Positions 6,451 through 12,788 of a stretch of 12,792 nt of DNA are shown here, in pieces. Every line of letters begins with the position of its first letter. The first letter of the stretch is position 1. The position numbers and the translations under genes were made by a program. The stretch comes from CAG-390 sp964579135. GTDB lineage: Bacteria > Bacillota > Clostridia > Oscillospirales > CAG-272. The notes beneath the pieces are model-generated. The model searched no databases. It had not been told where the DNA came from and saw only the letters and a list, made by a program, of their open reading frames with translations. Location of the stretch: NCBI GenBank assembly GCA_964579135.1, contig CAZOFD010000034.1:1-12792 (forward strand). The letters are read 5' to 3'.

Positions 6451-7236
6451 TTATTCCGCCGCTTTCGCGGTTTCGGAGCGCCTTTTTTTATATTTGCCGC
6501 AGATCAAGAGAGCCGCGACTCCCCCGACTATCAAAACGAGCGACGTTAACTGCGACGGGGTAAAAAACGACACGATCGTTCCGCCCCTGTCGTCGGCGCG
6601 CAGATATTCCGCAAAAAAGCGCCAAAAACCGTACGCTATCATATAAATCGGCAAATTCAGCCTTTTTTCGCGTTTGATCCGCAAACATACAGCGGCACAA
6701 AGCAACGCCAAAAATATCGCCTCGAAAAGTTGCACCGGCACGACCTTGTAACCGAGGAGCACGTGATATATGCCGTACCACGCTTCAGTTCTACCGCCGT
6801 GACAGCACCCCGCCGCAAGGCAGCCTATGCGACCGAGAGCGTGCGCCGCGGGGATTGCAGCCGCGGCAACGTCAGTAAGCGCGCCGAATTTGCGCACGTG
6901 TTCCCCGTCTTTAAAATAAAAGTGCCCGATACCGAAATAAAAACTCAAAAAAACCGCCGCTCCGCCGACGAGACCGCCGAGGAACGTCGCTCCCGTTGTT
7001 TTTGAAAGCTCGTATTCCGCACCGCCGAGCCAATTATAAAACGATTGAAAAAGCACTGCGGAGCCGTAACCAAGAACTATCGCCAAAACCGCGGCGAGCA
7101 ATATAAAGTTGTGCAGTTTTGCCGAGAAAGCGAATTTTCGCGAAAAAAACGCAAATATCGCAATGGCGGCAACAATGCCCGAGGCAAGAAATATGTCGTA
7201 AAGCGTCATACCGAATATTATCTCATATGGGTACAT
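6451..7236 (-). CDS. Lgt-family prolipoprotein diacylglyceryl transferase-like membrane protein
   Basis: A 261-residue polytopic membrane protein of the Lgt family. True Lgt transfers diacylglycerol from phosphatidylglycerol to the lipobox Cys of prolipoproteins. Support: about seven hydrophobic segments, the HALGRIG motif (132-138) with the conserved Arg136, and FWRFFAEYLRADDRG (204-218), matching the Arg239/Glu243 region of E. coli Lgt. Odd: where canonical Lgt has N-F-x-N-G-E-L-W-G after GRxG, this protein has CLAAGCCHG (139-147). The positions of E. coli Asn146 and Glu151 are therefore both Cys. Such Cys-rich variants occur among Lgt-family proteins, as I recall, but their activity is less certain, so this may be a paralogue rather than the housekeeping enzyme. 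GGAGGAATT directly precedes the ATG. The gene has its own promoter and leads a two-gene operon with the CPBP protease. Confidence 0.8.
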   Translation of the reverse strand: MYPYEIIFGMTLYDIFLASGIVAAIAIFAFFSRKFAFSAKLHNFILLAAVLAIVLGYGSAVLFQSFYNWLGGAEYELSKTTGATFLGGLVGGAAVFLSFYFGIGHFYFKDGEHVRKFGALTDVAAAAIPAAHALGRIGCLAAGCCHGGRTEAWYGIYHVLLGYKVVPVQLFEAIFLALLCAAVCLRIKREKRLNLPIYMIAYGFWRFFAEYLRADDRGGTIVSFFTPSQLTSLVLIVGGVAALLICGKYKKRRSETAKAAE

Positions 7237-7292
7237 AATTCCTCCGAGACCGACGGCGCGACCGATATTGCACGCTCGCCCCGCCGCTATTT

Positions 7293-7312
7293 AACGAAAC
7301 CGAAGTTCCGCT
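7293..7312 (-). promoter_or_regulatory. UUCG-capped hairpin at the 5' end of the lgt-like leader
   Basis: On the minus strand an 8-bp stem (two G·U pairs) is capped by C(UUCG)G, one of the most stable RNA tetraloops. It starts about 5 nt from the predicted transcription start (near 7317), in a leader of about 80 nt. A stable 5' hairpin of this kind commonly protects mRNA from decay; no T run follows, so it is not a terminator for the upstream gene. Confidence 0.5.
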
Positions 7313-7323
7313 TGATACGTATA

Positions 7324-7352
7324 ATTATATATTAATCCCGAGACCTTGTCAA
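7324..7352 (-). promoter_or_regulatory. consensus sigma-A promoter of the lgt-like/CPBP operon
   Basis: On the minus strand TTGACA (7347-7352), a 17-bp spacer and TATAAT (7324-7329) match consensus at all 12 positions. The -35 and most of the spacer lie within the last codons of the pseudouridine synthase gene (stop 7332-7334), so the operon is promoted from inside its neighbour. This is the strongest promoter in the window. Confidence 0.9.
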
Positions 7353-7955
7353 TAACGGCAACGGCTCGTTTGCCCAACTCGGCATTTTTTCGAAGGTGAG
7401 CGTTTTGTCCCCGACGGGGAAAGTGATGCGGCAAGAATAAAGCATCGGTGCGGCAACGCCGTCACGCGCACCGTAACGTCCGTCGCCGACGAGCGGAAAG
7501 CCGCGGCTCGCGAATTGCACGCGTATCTGGTGCGAACGCCCGGTATGGAGACGGATACGAACGAGCGAAAGCGAATTTTCGCAAGCCGTTCGGACAAAAT
7601 CAAGGCGTGCCTCCTTAACTCCGCGGCGCATTTTTTTGACGACGAAGACCTTGTTCTTTTTTCCGTCTTTAAAAAGCAGGTCGCGAAACGCCCCCGTCTC
7701 GGGCACCGTTCCGTGAACGCACGCAACGTATTCTTTTTTAACCTCGCCGTTCACGACCGCATCTGAAAGTCGTGCCGCGCTTTTGCGATCGTCGGCAAAA
7801 AGCATAAGCCCGCCGACGTTTTTGTCCAGTCTGTGAATCGGAAAGACCTCGTGCCCGACCGCCTCGGCAAGCATTGCGGGAAACTCGTGCTCCGAATCCG
7901 CGCCGACCGGCTTTTCGCACACGATAATACCGCCTCGGCTATACAGTATCTCCAT
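7332..7955 (-). CDS. RluA-family RNA pseudouridine synthase
   Basis: Cytoplasmic enzyme that isomerises uridine to pseudouridine in rRNA or tRNA. It is 207 residues with no N-terminal S4 domain. The catalytic motif HRLD (41-44, Asp44) is followed by KNVGGLML. The RNA-binding motif HTGRSHQIRVQFAS at 137-150 and GDGRYG at 157-162 also fit the RluA/RluC/TruC group. Start chosen at ATG 7955 because GGAGG (7960-7964) precedes it. An in-frame extension to 8039 would run into the tRNA terminator hairpin and adds residues unlike the family. Which uridine is modified cannot be read from the sequence. It lies between the CAU tRNA and the lgt-like gene; no clear promoter of its own was found in the 57 bp between terminator and start. 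Confidence 0.9.
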   Translation of the reverse strand: MEILYSRGGIIVCEKPVGADSEHEFPAMLAEAVGHEVFPIHRLDKNVGGLMLFADDRKSAARLSDAVVNGEVKKEYVACVHGTVPETGAFRDLLFKDGKKNKVFVVKKMRRGVKEARLDFVRTACENSLSLVRIRLHTGRSHQIRVQFASRGFPLVGDGRYGARDGVAAPMLYSCRITFPVGDKTLTFEKMPSWANEPLPLLTRSRD

Positions 7956-8011
7956 TTTTCCTCCGTTCGCGTATCGCAGAGCAAATCGCAGCTCACTTGC
8001 GAAACCGATAT

Positions 8012-8047
8012 AAAACAGAAAAACCACTTGCAAAAGCAAGTGGTTTT
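8012..8047 (-). terminator. Rho-independent terminator of the CAU-anticodon tRNA
   Basis: A perfect 12-bp stem AAAACCACTTGC/GCAAGTGGTTTT (8036-8047 with 8020-8031) with a TTTT loop, followed on the minus strand by further T residues (T run 8019-8023, then CTGTTTTA). It begins 4 nt after the tRNA 3' end and separates the tRNA from the pseudouridine synthase gene. Confidence 0.85.
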
Positions 8048-8050
8048 ATC

Positions 8051-8127
8051 TGGTGGGGCATCAGGGACTCGAACCCCGGACCAACCGGTTATGAGCCGGT
8101 AGCTCTGACCAACTGAGCTAATGCCCC
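8051..8127 (-). tRNA. tRNA with CAU anticodon (elongator Met, or Ile2 if the C34 is lysidinylated)
   Basis: A 77-nt cloverleaf on the minus strand including the encoded CCA. Acceptor stem GGGGCAT/ATGCCCC (fully paired), D arm GCTC/GAGC, anticodon stem ACCGG/CCGGT, loop CTCATAA with anticodon CAT (plus 8091-8093), T arm with GTTCGAGTC, discriminator A. The absence of an initiator-type mismatch at 1-72 excludes the initiator tRNA. The choice between elongator methionine and AUA-reading isoleucine (substrate of TilS) needs a covariance model that separates them. It has its own promoter and terminator, so it is a single-gene transcript. Confidence 0.93.
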
Positions 8128-8142
8128 GTATCCGACTTTGCT

Positions 8143-8171
8143 ATTATACATCCGTTTTTGCGAAAAGTCAA
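8143..8171 (-). promoter_or_regulatory. sigma-A promoter of the CAU-anticodon tRNA
   Basis: On the minus strand TTGACT (8166-8171), a 17-bp spacer and TATAAT (8143-8148). Transcription would start near 8136, about 9 nt before the tRNA 5' end. Confidence 0.88.
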
Positions 8172-8396
8172 TACCTTTTCGCAATTTTTTATAATTTTAT
8201 ATCAGCAAACTTTTCCGCCGCCACTCCCCGCGCCCGCCGTCGCTCGCAGCACCCACTATAATGCACGCGCGACGTTACAAGCGCTCGGGTGCACGCCGCT
8301 TTATCAAGGCGCGGCATGGTCCCCCGGCTCGGAGCGTGAGCGCCGCGGTCCCACGCTCGGAAAAACGCGTGCGCGTCGCTGCCATACACACAAACG

Positions 8397-8424
8397 CGCG
8401 GTTGCCGCATTTGCGGCAACCGCG
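8397..8424 (-). terminator. hairpin after hydA, probable 3' end of the hydrogenase operon
   Basis: A perfect palindrome of 13-bp arms (8397-8409 and 8412-8424) with a 2-nt centre, 10 nt after the hydA stop. On the minus strand it is followed by CGTTTGTGTG rather than a clean T run, so intrinsic termination would be weak; it may act mainly as a 3' stabiliser. Confidence 0.55.
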
Positions 8425-8434
8425 AAAGATTATA

Positions 8435-10189
8435 TCAAAGCCCGCGCTTTACGTAATGCGTATGCAGGACCTCGTGTGCCCGATGGCTGTTCGGCTCGCC
8501 GAAATATTCTTCGTAGAGCTTCATAACCGCGGCGTTACGCTGAGACTCTCGCAAATCGCTTTCCTTATCGTCGCGATAAAGCACGGCTGCGCGAAGCGCG
8601 CGCAGGTCCACGTTGTTGCGCACGACCGCAGGCTGGATCGGTTGACCGCCGCCGTTAACGCATCCGCCGGGGCAGCCCATAATCTCGATAAACTGAACGT
8701 TTACCTTTCCGCTCTCAACGTCGCGCAAAAGCGCTTTTGCGTTTTTCGTTCCGGAAGCTACCGCAACGTTTATTTCGGTCTCGCCTATCTTGTACGCAGC
8801 CAAACGATAGCCGTCGTCGCTGTTACCGCGACGCACCTCGGGCGTCTCAAGCGGCGACTCGAGAGGCTTACCGATAATTATTTCAGCCGCATAGCGCAGC
8901 GCCGCCTCCATAACTCCGCCCGTTGCGCCGAAGATAGCACCCGCGCCGGAGCCGACGTCAAACGGCTTGTCGAAGGGCTCGTCGTCGAGCTCGCGAAGAT
9001 CTATACCCGCCCTTTCTATCATTCTCGCAAGCTCGCGCGTCGTAACGGCAACGTCAACGTCGGGATATCCCGACGCGGACTGACCTTCGCGTCCGACCTC
9101 GAATTTCTTTGCGGTGCACGGTATTGCCGAAACGAAAACGATGTCTTTCGGATCGATCCCCTCTTTTTCGGCGAAATACGTCTTCATTACCGCGCCGAAC
9201 ATCTGTTGCGGAGACTTGCAAGTCGAGAGATTTTCGGTCATATTCGGGAAATAATGCTCACAATATTTGATCCAACCGGGCGAGCACGACGTGATTATAG
9301 GCAACTTGCCGCCGTTTTGCAATCTTGCGAAAAGTTCGGTCGCCTCCTCTATTATCGTCAGGTCCGCGGTGAGATTCATATCGAAAACGCCGTCGAATCC
9401 GAGACGTTTTATCGCCGCTACCATTTTCCCCTCGACGTCGGTGCCGGGAGCGTAGCCGAAGCATTCGCCGATCTGGGCGCGAACGGACGGCGCCGTGCAA
9501 ATATAAACCTTTTTGTCGGGGTCGGCAATCGCCTCACGCACCTTATCCGTATCGTCGCGCTCGTAAAGCGCACCCGTGGGGCAGGCGACGATGCACTGAC
9601 CGCAGTTGATGCAGTTCACGCTGCCGAGCTCCGACTCGAAAGCACAACCGATATGGGTATCGAATCCGCGGTCGTTCGCACCGATAACGCCCACGCCTTG
9701 CATCGTTTTGCAAGCGGCGACGCAACGGCGGCAAAGTATGCATTTGTTGTTATCTCTTATTATGGGCGCAGACCTGTCAACGGCGTATTTCGTTCGCTCA
9801 CCCTTGAAATGATCCTCGTCGACCCCGTATTCGGCGCACAATTTTTGCAGCTCGCAAGAGCCCGAGCGAATGCAGGAAAGGCACTTCTTTTCATGATTGG
9901 AAAGAACGAGCTCGAGATTGGTCTTTCTTGCCGCGTGTATCTTGGGCGTGTCCGTCAAAACGGACATACCGTCGCTCACGGGGTAAACGCAAGCCGTTAC
10001 CATACGGTACGGTTTGCCACCCTCGGAAACTTCGACAAGGCAAATGCGGCACGCGCCGATAGCGTTTATATCCTTTAGATAGCAAAGAGTCGGGATGCGG
10101 ACTTTCGCTGCGTGAGCCGCCTCAAGCACCGTCATACCGCGATCCACGGAGTATTCTCTGCCGTTGATTGTGACGTTAACCTTTTCCAT
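8435..10189 (-). CDS. hydA: [FeFe] hydrogenase catalytic subunit HydA of an NADH-linked (bifurcating-type) HydABC complex
   Basis: Catalytic subunit that reduces protons to H2 (or oxidises H2) at the H-cluster, in the cytoplasm. It has 584 residues. An N-terminal [2Fe-2S] domain shows Cys36/47/50/67. A His-ligated [4Fe-4S] site shows His99, Cys103, Cys106, Cys112. A double [4Fe-4S] ferredoxin domain shows Cys150/153/156/160 and Cys193/196/199/203. The H-cluster domain has L1 TSCSPGW (300-306), L2 IPCTAKKFE (356-364) and L3 MGCPGGCVNGGGQP (504-517, Cys506 and Cys510). Two deviations: L1 has Ser for the second Cys of TSCCPGW, a form I recall as common in NADH-linked HydA; L2 starts with Ile (codon ATA) instead of the usual Met. 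It lacks the extra C-terminal [2Fe-2S] domain of some longer HydA. It follows hydB by 17 bp with AAGGA upstream. The maturases HydE, HydF and HydG must lie elsewhere. Confidence 0.95.
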   Translation of the reverse strand: MEKVNVTINGREYSVDRGMTVLEAAHAAKVRIPTLCYLKDINAIGACRICLVEVSEGGKPYRMVTACVYPVSDGMSVLTDTPKIHAARKTNLELVLSNHEKKCLSCIRSGSCELQKLCAEYGVDEDHFKGERTKYAVDRSAPIIRDNNKCILCRRCVAACKTMQGVGVIGANDRGFDTHIGCAFESELGSVNCINCGQCIVACPTGALYERDDTDKVREAIADPDKKVYICTAPSVRAQIGECFGYAPGTDVEGKMVAAIKRLGFDGVFDMNLTADLTIIEEATELFARLQNGGKLPIITSCSPGWIKYCEHYFPNMTENLSTCKSPQQMFGAVMKTYFAEKEGIDPKDIVFVSAIPCTAKKFEVGREGQSASGYPDVDVAVTTRELARMIERAGIDLRELDDEPFDKPFDVGSGAGAIFGATGGVMEAALRYAAEIIIGKPLESPLETPEVRRGNSDDGYRLAAYKIGETEINVAVASGTKNAKALLRDVESGKVNVQFIEIMGCPGGCVNGGGQPIQPAVVRNNVDLRALRAAVLYRDDKESDLRESQRNAAVMKLYEEYFGEPNSHRAHEVLHTHYVKRGL

Positions 10190-10206
10190 TGGGACAAATT
10201 CCTTTC

Positions 10207-12099
10207 TTATTCCTTAACGATCGCTCCGAACTTGCACTTGCTCATGCAGGCGCCGCACTTTATGCACTTGCCGTTATCGATCACGTGCGGATTTTTGACC
10301 GCGCCGCTTATAGCTCCGACGGGGCAAACGCGGGCGCAAGCCGTGCATCCGCGGCATTGATCGGCTACTATCTTATAACTGAGCAGCTTTTTGCAGACTC
10401 CCGCGGGGCACTTTTTGTCCACGATATGCGCGACGTACTCGTCGCGGAAATACCTAAGGGTCGAAAGAACGGGGTTGGGCGCCGTTTGCCCCAGACCGCA
10501 AAGAGAATTTGCTTTTATGTAATTCGAAAGCTCTTCGAGTTTGTCAAGGTCTTCCATCTCTCCGTTGCCGGAAATTATCTTATCGAGGATCTCGAGCAAA
10601 CGTTTCGTCCCGATACGGCAAGCCGTACACTTTCCGCAAGATTCGTCGACGGTAAACTGCAAGAAGAATTTGGCAATATCCACCATACAGTTATCTTCGT
10701 CCATAACGATAAGCCCGCCCGAGCCCATCATAGAGCCTATCGCGGTAAGGTTATCGTAGTCTATCGGGGTGTCGATGAGATGCGCCGGGATACATCCGCC
10801 CGAGGGACCCCCGGTTTGCGCGGCTTTGAACTTTTTGCCGTTGGGGATACCGCCGCCTATCTCTTCTATAACCTCGCGAAGAGTCGTGCCCATAGGCACC
10901 TCGACAAGACCCGTGTGCTCGATCTTTCCGCCGAGCGCAAAGACCTTGGTGCCGTGAGATTTTTCCGTGCCCATAGAGGCAAACCACTCTGCGCCGTTCA
11001 AAACGATCTGCGGAATATTCGCATAGGTCTCGACGTTGTTAAGCACAGTCGGCTGACCGAAAAGTCCTTTTACAGCCGGGAACGGCGGGCGCGGACGCGG
11101 CTCGCCGCGTTGCCCCTCTATCGACGTCATAAGAGCGGTCTCCTCGCCGCAGACGAAAGCGCCCGCGCCGAAACGCAAAGATATATCGAAATCGAATCCC
11201 GTACCGAATATATCCTTGCCGAGCAGCCCCGCCGCGCGCGCCTGCTCGAGTGCTATCTCAAGACGATGGATGGCTATCGGATATTCCGCGCGAACGTACA
11301 CGAAGCCTTCGCTCGCGCCGATAGCGTATCCCGCGATCGCCATAGCCTCTATAACCGCGTGGGGGTCGCCCTCGAGCACGGAACGATCCATAAACGCGCC
11401 GGGGTCGCCCTCGTCGGCGTTGCAGGCAACGTATTTTTGCACGTTGCCGCGGTTGCCGGAGGCAAACTTCCACTTCAGTCCCGTCGGGAAGCCGGCGCCT
11501 CCGCGTCCGCGCAGCCCGGAATCGAGAACGAGAGATATCACCTCGTCGGGTGACATTTCCGTCAACGTTTTCGCCAGTGCGCGATATCCGTCGCGAGCTA
11601 CGTAATCCTCGATTCGTTCGGGGTTTACGAGCCCGCAGTTGCGCAGGGCGACCCTATGCTGCTTTTGGAAAAAGCGCGTACCTGAAAGTTTCGGCACGAG
11701 TTTATCGCCGTCCGCTTTTTCGTGATACATATATTTTTCGACGGGAACGTTGCCGATTATATGCGATTCGATGATCTCGTCGAGATATTCGGGCAATACC
11801 CTGCTGTAAAACGTTCCCTCGGGATAAACTATCATAATGGGACCGAGCGCGCAAAGGCCGAAGCAACCGGTCATAGTCACTTCAACGCTGTCCGCTATTC
11901 CGCGGGCGGCAAGATGCTCGTGCAAATAATCTATCAGTTTCGGCGAGCCCGAGGAGGTACAGCCCGTGCCGCCGCAAACGAGGATCTGCCTTTTATATTC
12001 GCACCCGGTGTAATCTCCGCCCGTCAACATAGCGAGTTTCGCTTTGTTTGCGGCTTTGATCTCATCAAGCTGTTGGACGGTTTTAATAATCGTATTCAT
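10207..12099 (-). CDS. hydB: NADH-binding subunit HydB (NuoF-like) of the HydABC hydrogenase
   Basis: Flavoprotein subunit where NAD(H) binds and where electrons from or to ferredoxin and NADH meet. It has 630 residues, the usual HydB length. A thioredoxin-like [2Fe-2S] domain (about 35-125) has Cys42/47/79/83. The NuoF core has GRGGAGFP (198-205), NADEGDPGAF (227-236) and GAGAFVCGEETAL (311-323) for FMN and NADH, then a [4Fe-4S] site with Cys488/491/494 and Cys534. A CPAGVC pair (564-569) forms the junction to the tail. The C-terminal ferredoxin domain has Cys582/585/588/592 and Cys612/615/618/622. This C-terminal domain separates HydB from respiratory NuoF. It is preceded by AGGAG about 9 nt from the ATG and lies between hydC and hydA in one operon. 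NAD rather than NADP is inferred from the family. Confidence 0.95.
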   Translation of the reverse strand: MNTIIKTVQQLDEIKAANKAKLAMLTGGDYTGCEYKRQILVCGGTGCTSSGSPKLIDYLHEHLAARGIADSVEVTMTGCFGLCALGPIMIVYPEGTFYSRVLPEYLDEIIESHIIGNVPVEKYMYHEKADGDKLVPKLSGTRFFQKQHRVALRNCGLVNPERIEDYVARDGYRALAKTLTEMSPDEVISLVLDSGLRGRGGAGFPTGLKWKFASGNRGNVQKYVACNADEGDPGAFMDRSVLEGDPHAVIEAMAIAGYAIGASEGFVYVRAEYPIAIHRLEIALEQARAAGLLGKDIFGTGFDFDISLRFGAGAFVCGEETALMTSIEGQRGEPRPRPPFPAVKGLFGQPTVLNNVETYANIPQIVLNGAEWFASMGTEKSHGTKVFALGGKIEHTGLVEVPMGTTLREVIEEIGGGIPNGKKFKAAQTGGPSGGCIPAHLIDTPIDYDNLTAIGSMMGSGGLIVMDEDNCMVDIAKFFLQFTVDESCGKCTACRIGTKRLLEILDKIISGNGEMEDLDKLEELSNYIKANSLCGLGQTAPNPVLSTLRYFRDEYVAHIVDKKCPAGVCKKLLSYKIVADQCRGCTACARVCPVGAISGAVKNPHVIDNGKCIKCGACMSKCKFGAIVKE

Positions 12100-12125
12100 C
12101 GTTTATGGCTCCTTTTACCGCAAGA

Positions 12126-12623
12126 TCAGTTCATATATTTGGCAAGGATCGTTTTAACGTCCGCTTTGGTAATCCGCCCGTAAACGTCGCCGTTTACGGT
12201 AAGCACGGGTGCCAGACCGCAAGCTCCGATGCATCTTGTCGCCTCAAGCGAAAATCTGCCGTCGGCGCTCGTGCCGCCCTCTTCGATACCGAGCTGAGCG
12301 GATATCTCCTCGAGGATGTCTCCCGAACCTTTAACATAGCAAGCCGTGCCGAGGCATACGGCGATCGACACCTCGCCGTTCGGATTTAATTTAAACTGCG
12401 AATAAAAAGTTACGATACCGTATATCTCTTCAAGCGGAGTGTCGGTCTTTTCGGCAATGATCTTTTGAACTTCGATCGGCAGATATCCGTATATCTCCTG
12501 TGCCTCCTGAAGTATCGGCATCATCTTACCCTTAACGCCCTCGTATTTTGCGATCACATCGAGCAACTTTTTTTCCTGCTCGGGTGTGCCGCGAAACTCG
12601 ACTGTGGTCAACTTTTTCTTCAT
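12126..12623 (-). CDS. hydC: [2Fe-2S] subunit HydC (NuoE-like) of the HydABC hydrogenase
   Basis: Small electron-transfer subunit that sits on the HydB flavin unit. It has 165 residues, the usual length. An N-terminal helical region (about 1-80) is followed by the thioredoxin-like [2Fe-2S] domain with CLGTACY (90-96; Cys90, Cys95) and CIGACG (131-136; Cys131, Cys135). The start ATG 12623 has GGAGGA 7 nt upstream. It is the first gene of the operon, 26 bp before hydB, and has a sigma-A promoter about 60 bp upstream. NuoE of complex I or of a formate dehydrogenase would look similar; the downstream hydA settles the assignment. Confidence 0.95.
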   Translation of the reverse strand: MKKKLTTVEFRGTPEQEKKLLDVIAKYEGVKGKMMPILQEAQEIYGYLPIEVQKIIAEKTDTPLEEIYGIVTFYSQFKLNPNGEVSIAVCLGTACYVKGSGDILEEISAQLGIEEGGTSADGRFSLEATRCIGACGLAPVLTVNGDVYGRITKADVKTILAKYMN

Positions 12624-12682
12624 AAGTTAATCCTCCGTGTTTTTGTTGCCGCTCTTTCGTGAGCGCCACTGCATACCACACA

Positions 12683-12711
12683 ATTATACACCAATTCAAC
12701 AAAAATGTCCA
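12683..12711 (-). promoter_or_regulatory. sigma-A promoter of the hydC-hydB-hydA operon
   Basis: On the minus strand TGGACA (12706-12711; one mismatch to TTGACA), a 17-bp spacer and TATAAT (12683-12688). The predicted start is near 12676, leaving a leader of about 53 nt that can form a small 5-bp hairpin (12650-12654 with 12661-12665). I see no clear binding site for a redox regulator such as Rex, though an exact search was not possible. Confidence 0.82.
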
Positions 12712-12788
12712 CTGTTTTTTTGTTTTTTTGTATATTTAGCAAAATCTTGTTTTAGATGCAGACAGCATACCCGTTAGAGGTGATGTAA

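Larger units (their letters stand above)
8128..8434. other. 307-bp intergenic region: tRNA promoter, then GC-rich structured non-coding DNA
   Basis: The left 45 bp carry the tRNA promoter. From about 8215 to 8424 the sequence becomes strongly GC-rich and holds several inverted repeats: 8293-8299 with 8311-8317 (7 bp, one G·U), 8332-8338 with 8352-8358 (GAGCGTG/CACGCTC, perfect) and 8397-8409 with 8412-8424 (13 bp). Short open frames here (for example 8189-8419 minus, TTG start) lack ribosome sites and resemble no protein I know. It does not match tmRNA, RNase P RNA, SRP RNA or 6S RNA features that I can recognise. It is most simply the 3' trailer of the hydrogenase operon, but its composition differs from the other short spacers. 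Confidence 0.5.

Noticed and set aside
7956..8039. 28-codon N-terminal extension of the pseudouridine synthase
   Set aside because: It would start within the tRNA terminator stem, has no ribosome site, and the ATG at 7955 has GGAGG directly upstream.
8189..8419. 76-codon minus-strand frame in the hydA-tRNA spacer
   Set aside because: TTG start inside a hairpin, no Shine-Dalgarno, Arg-rich composition typical of translated GC-rich non-coding DNA.
8261..10078. 605-codon plus-strand open frame opposite hydA
   Set aside because: Antisense shadow of a well-supported hydrogenase subunit; no domain signature and no ribosome site.
10189..11553. 454-codon plus-strand open frame opposite hydB
   Set aside because: Antisense shadow of hydB; arginine-rich, motif-free translation.
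10207..12623. Assignment of the NuoE/NuoF-like pair to respiratory complex I
   Set aside because: The NuoF-like protein has a C-terminal double-cluster ferredoxin domain and is followed directly by an H-cluster protein, so it is HydB of a hydrogenase.
12783..12788. ATG at 12783 as start of the right-edge gene
   Set aside because: It is followed immediately by the stop codon TAA.
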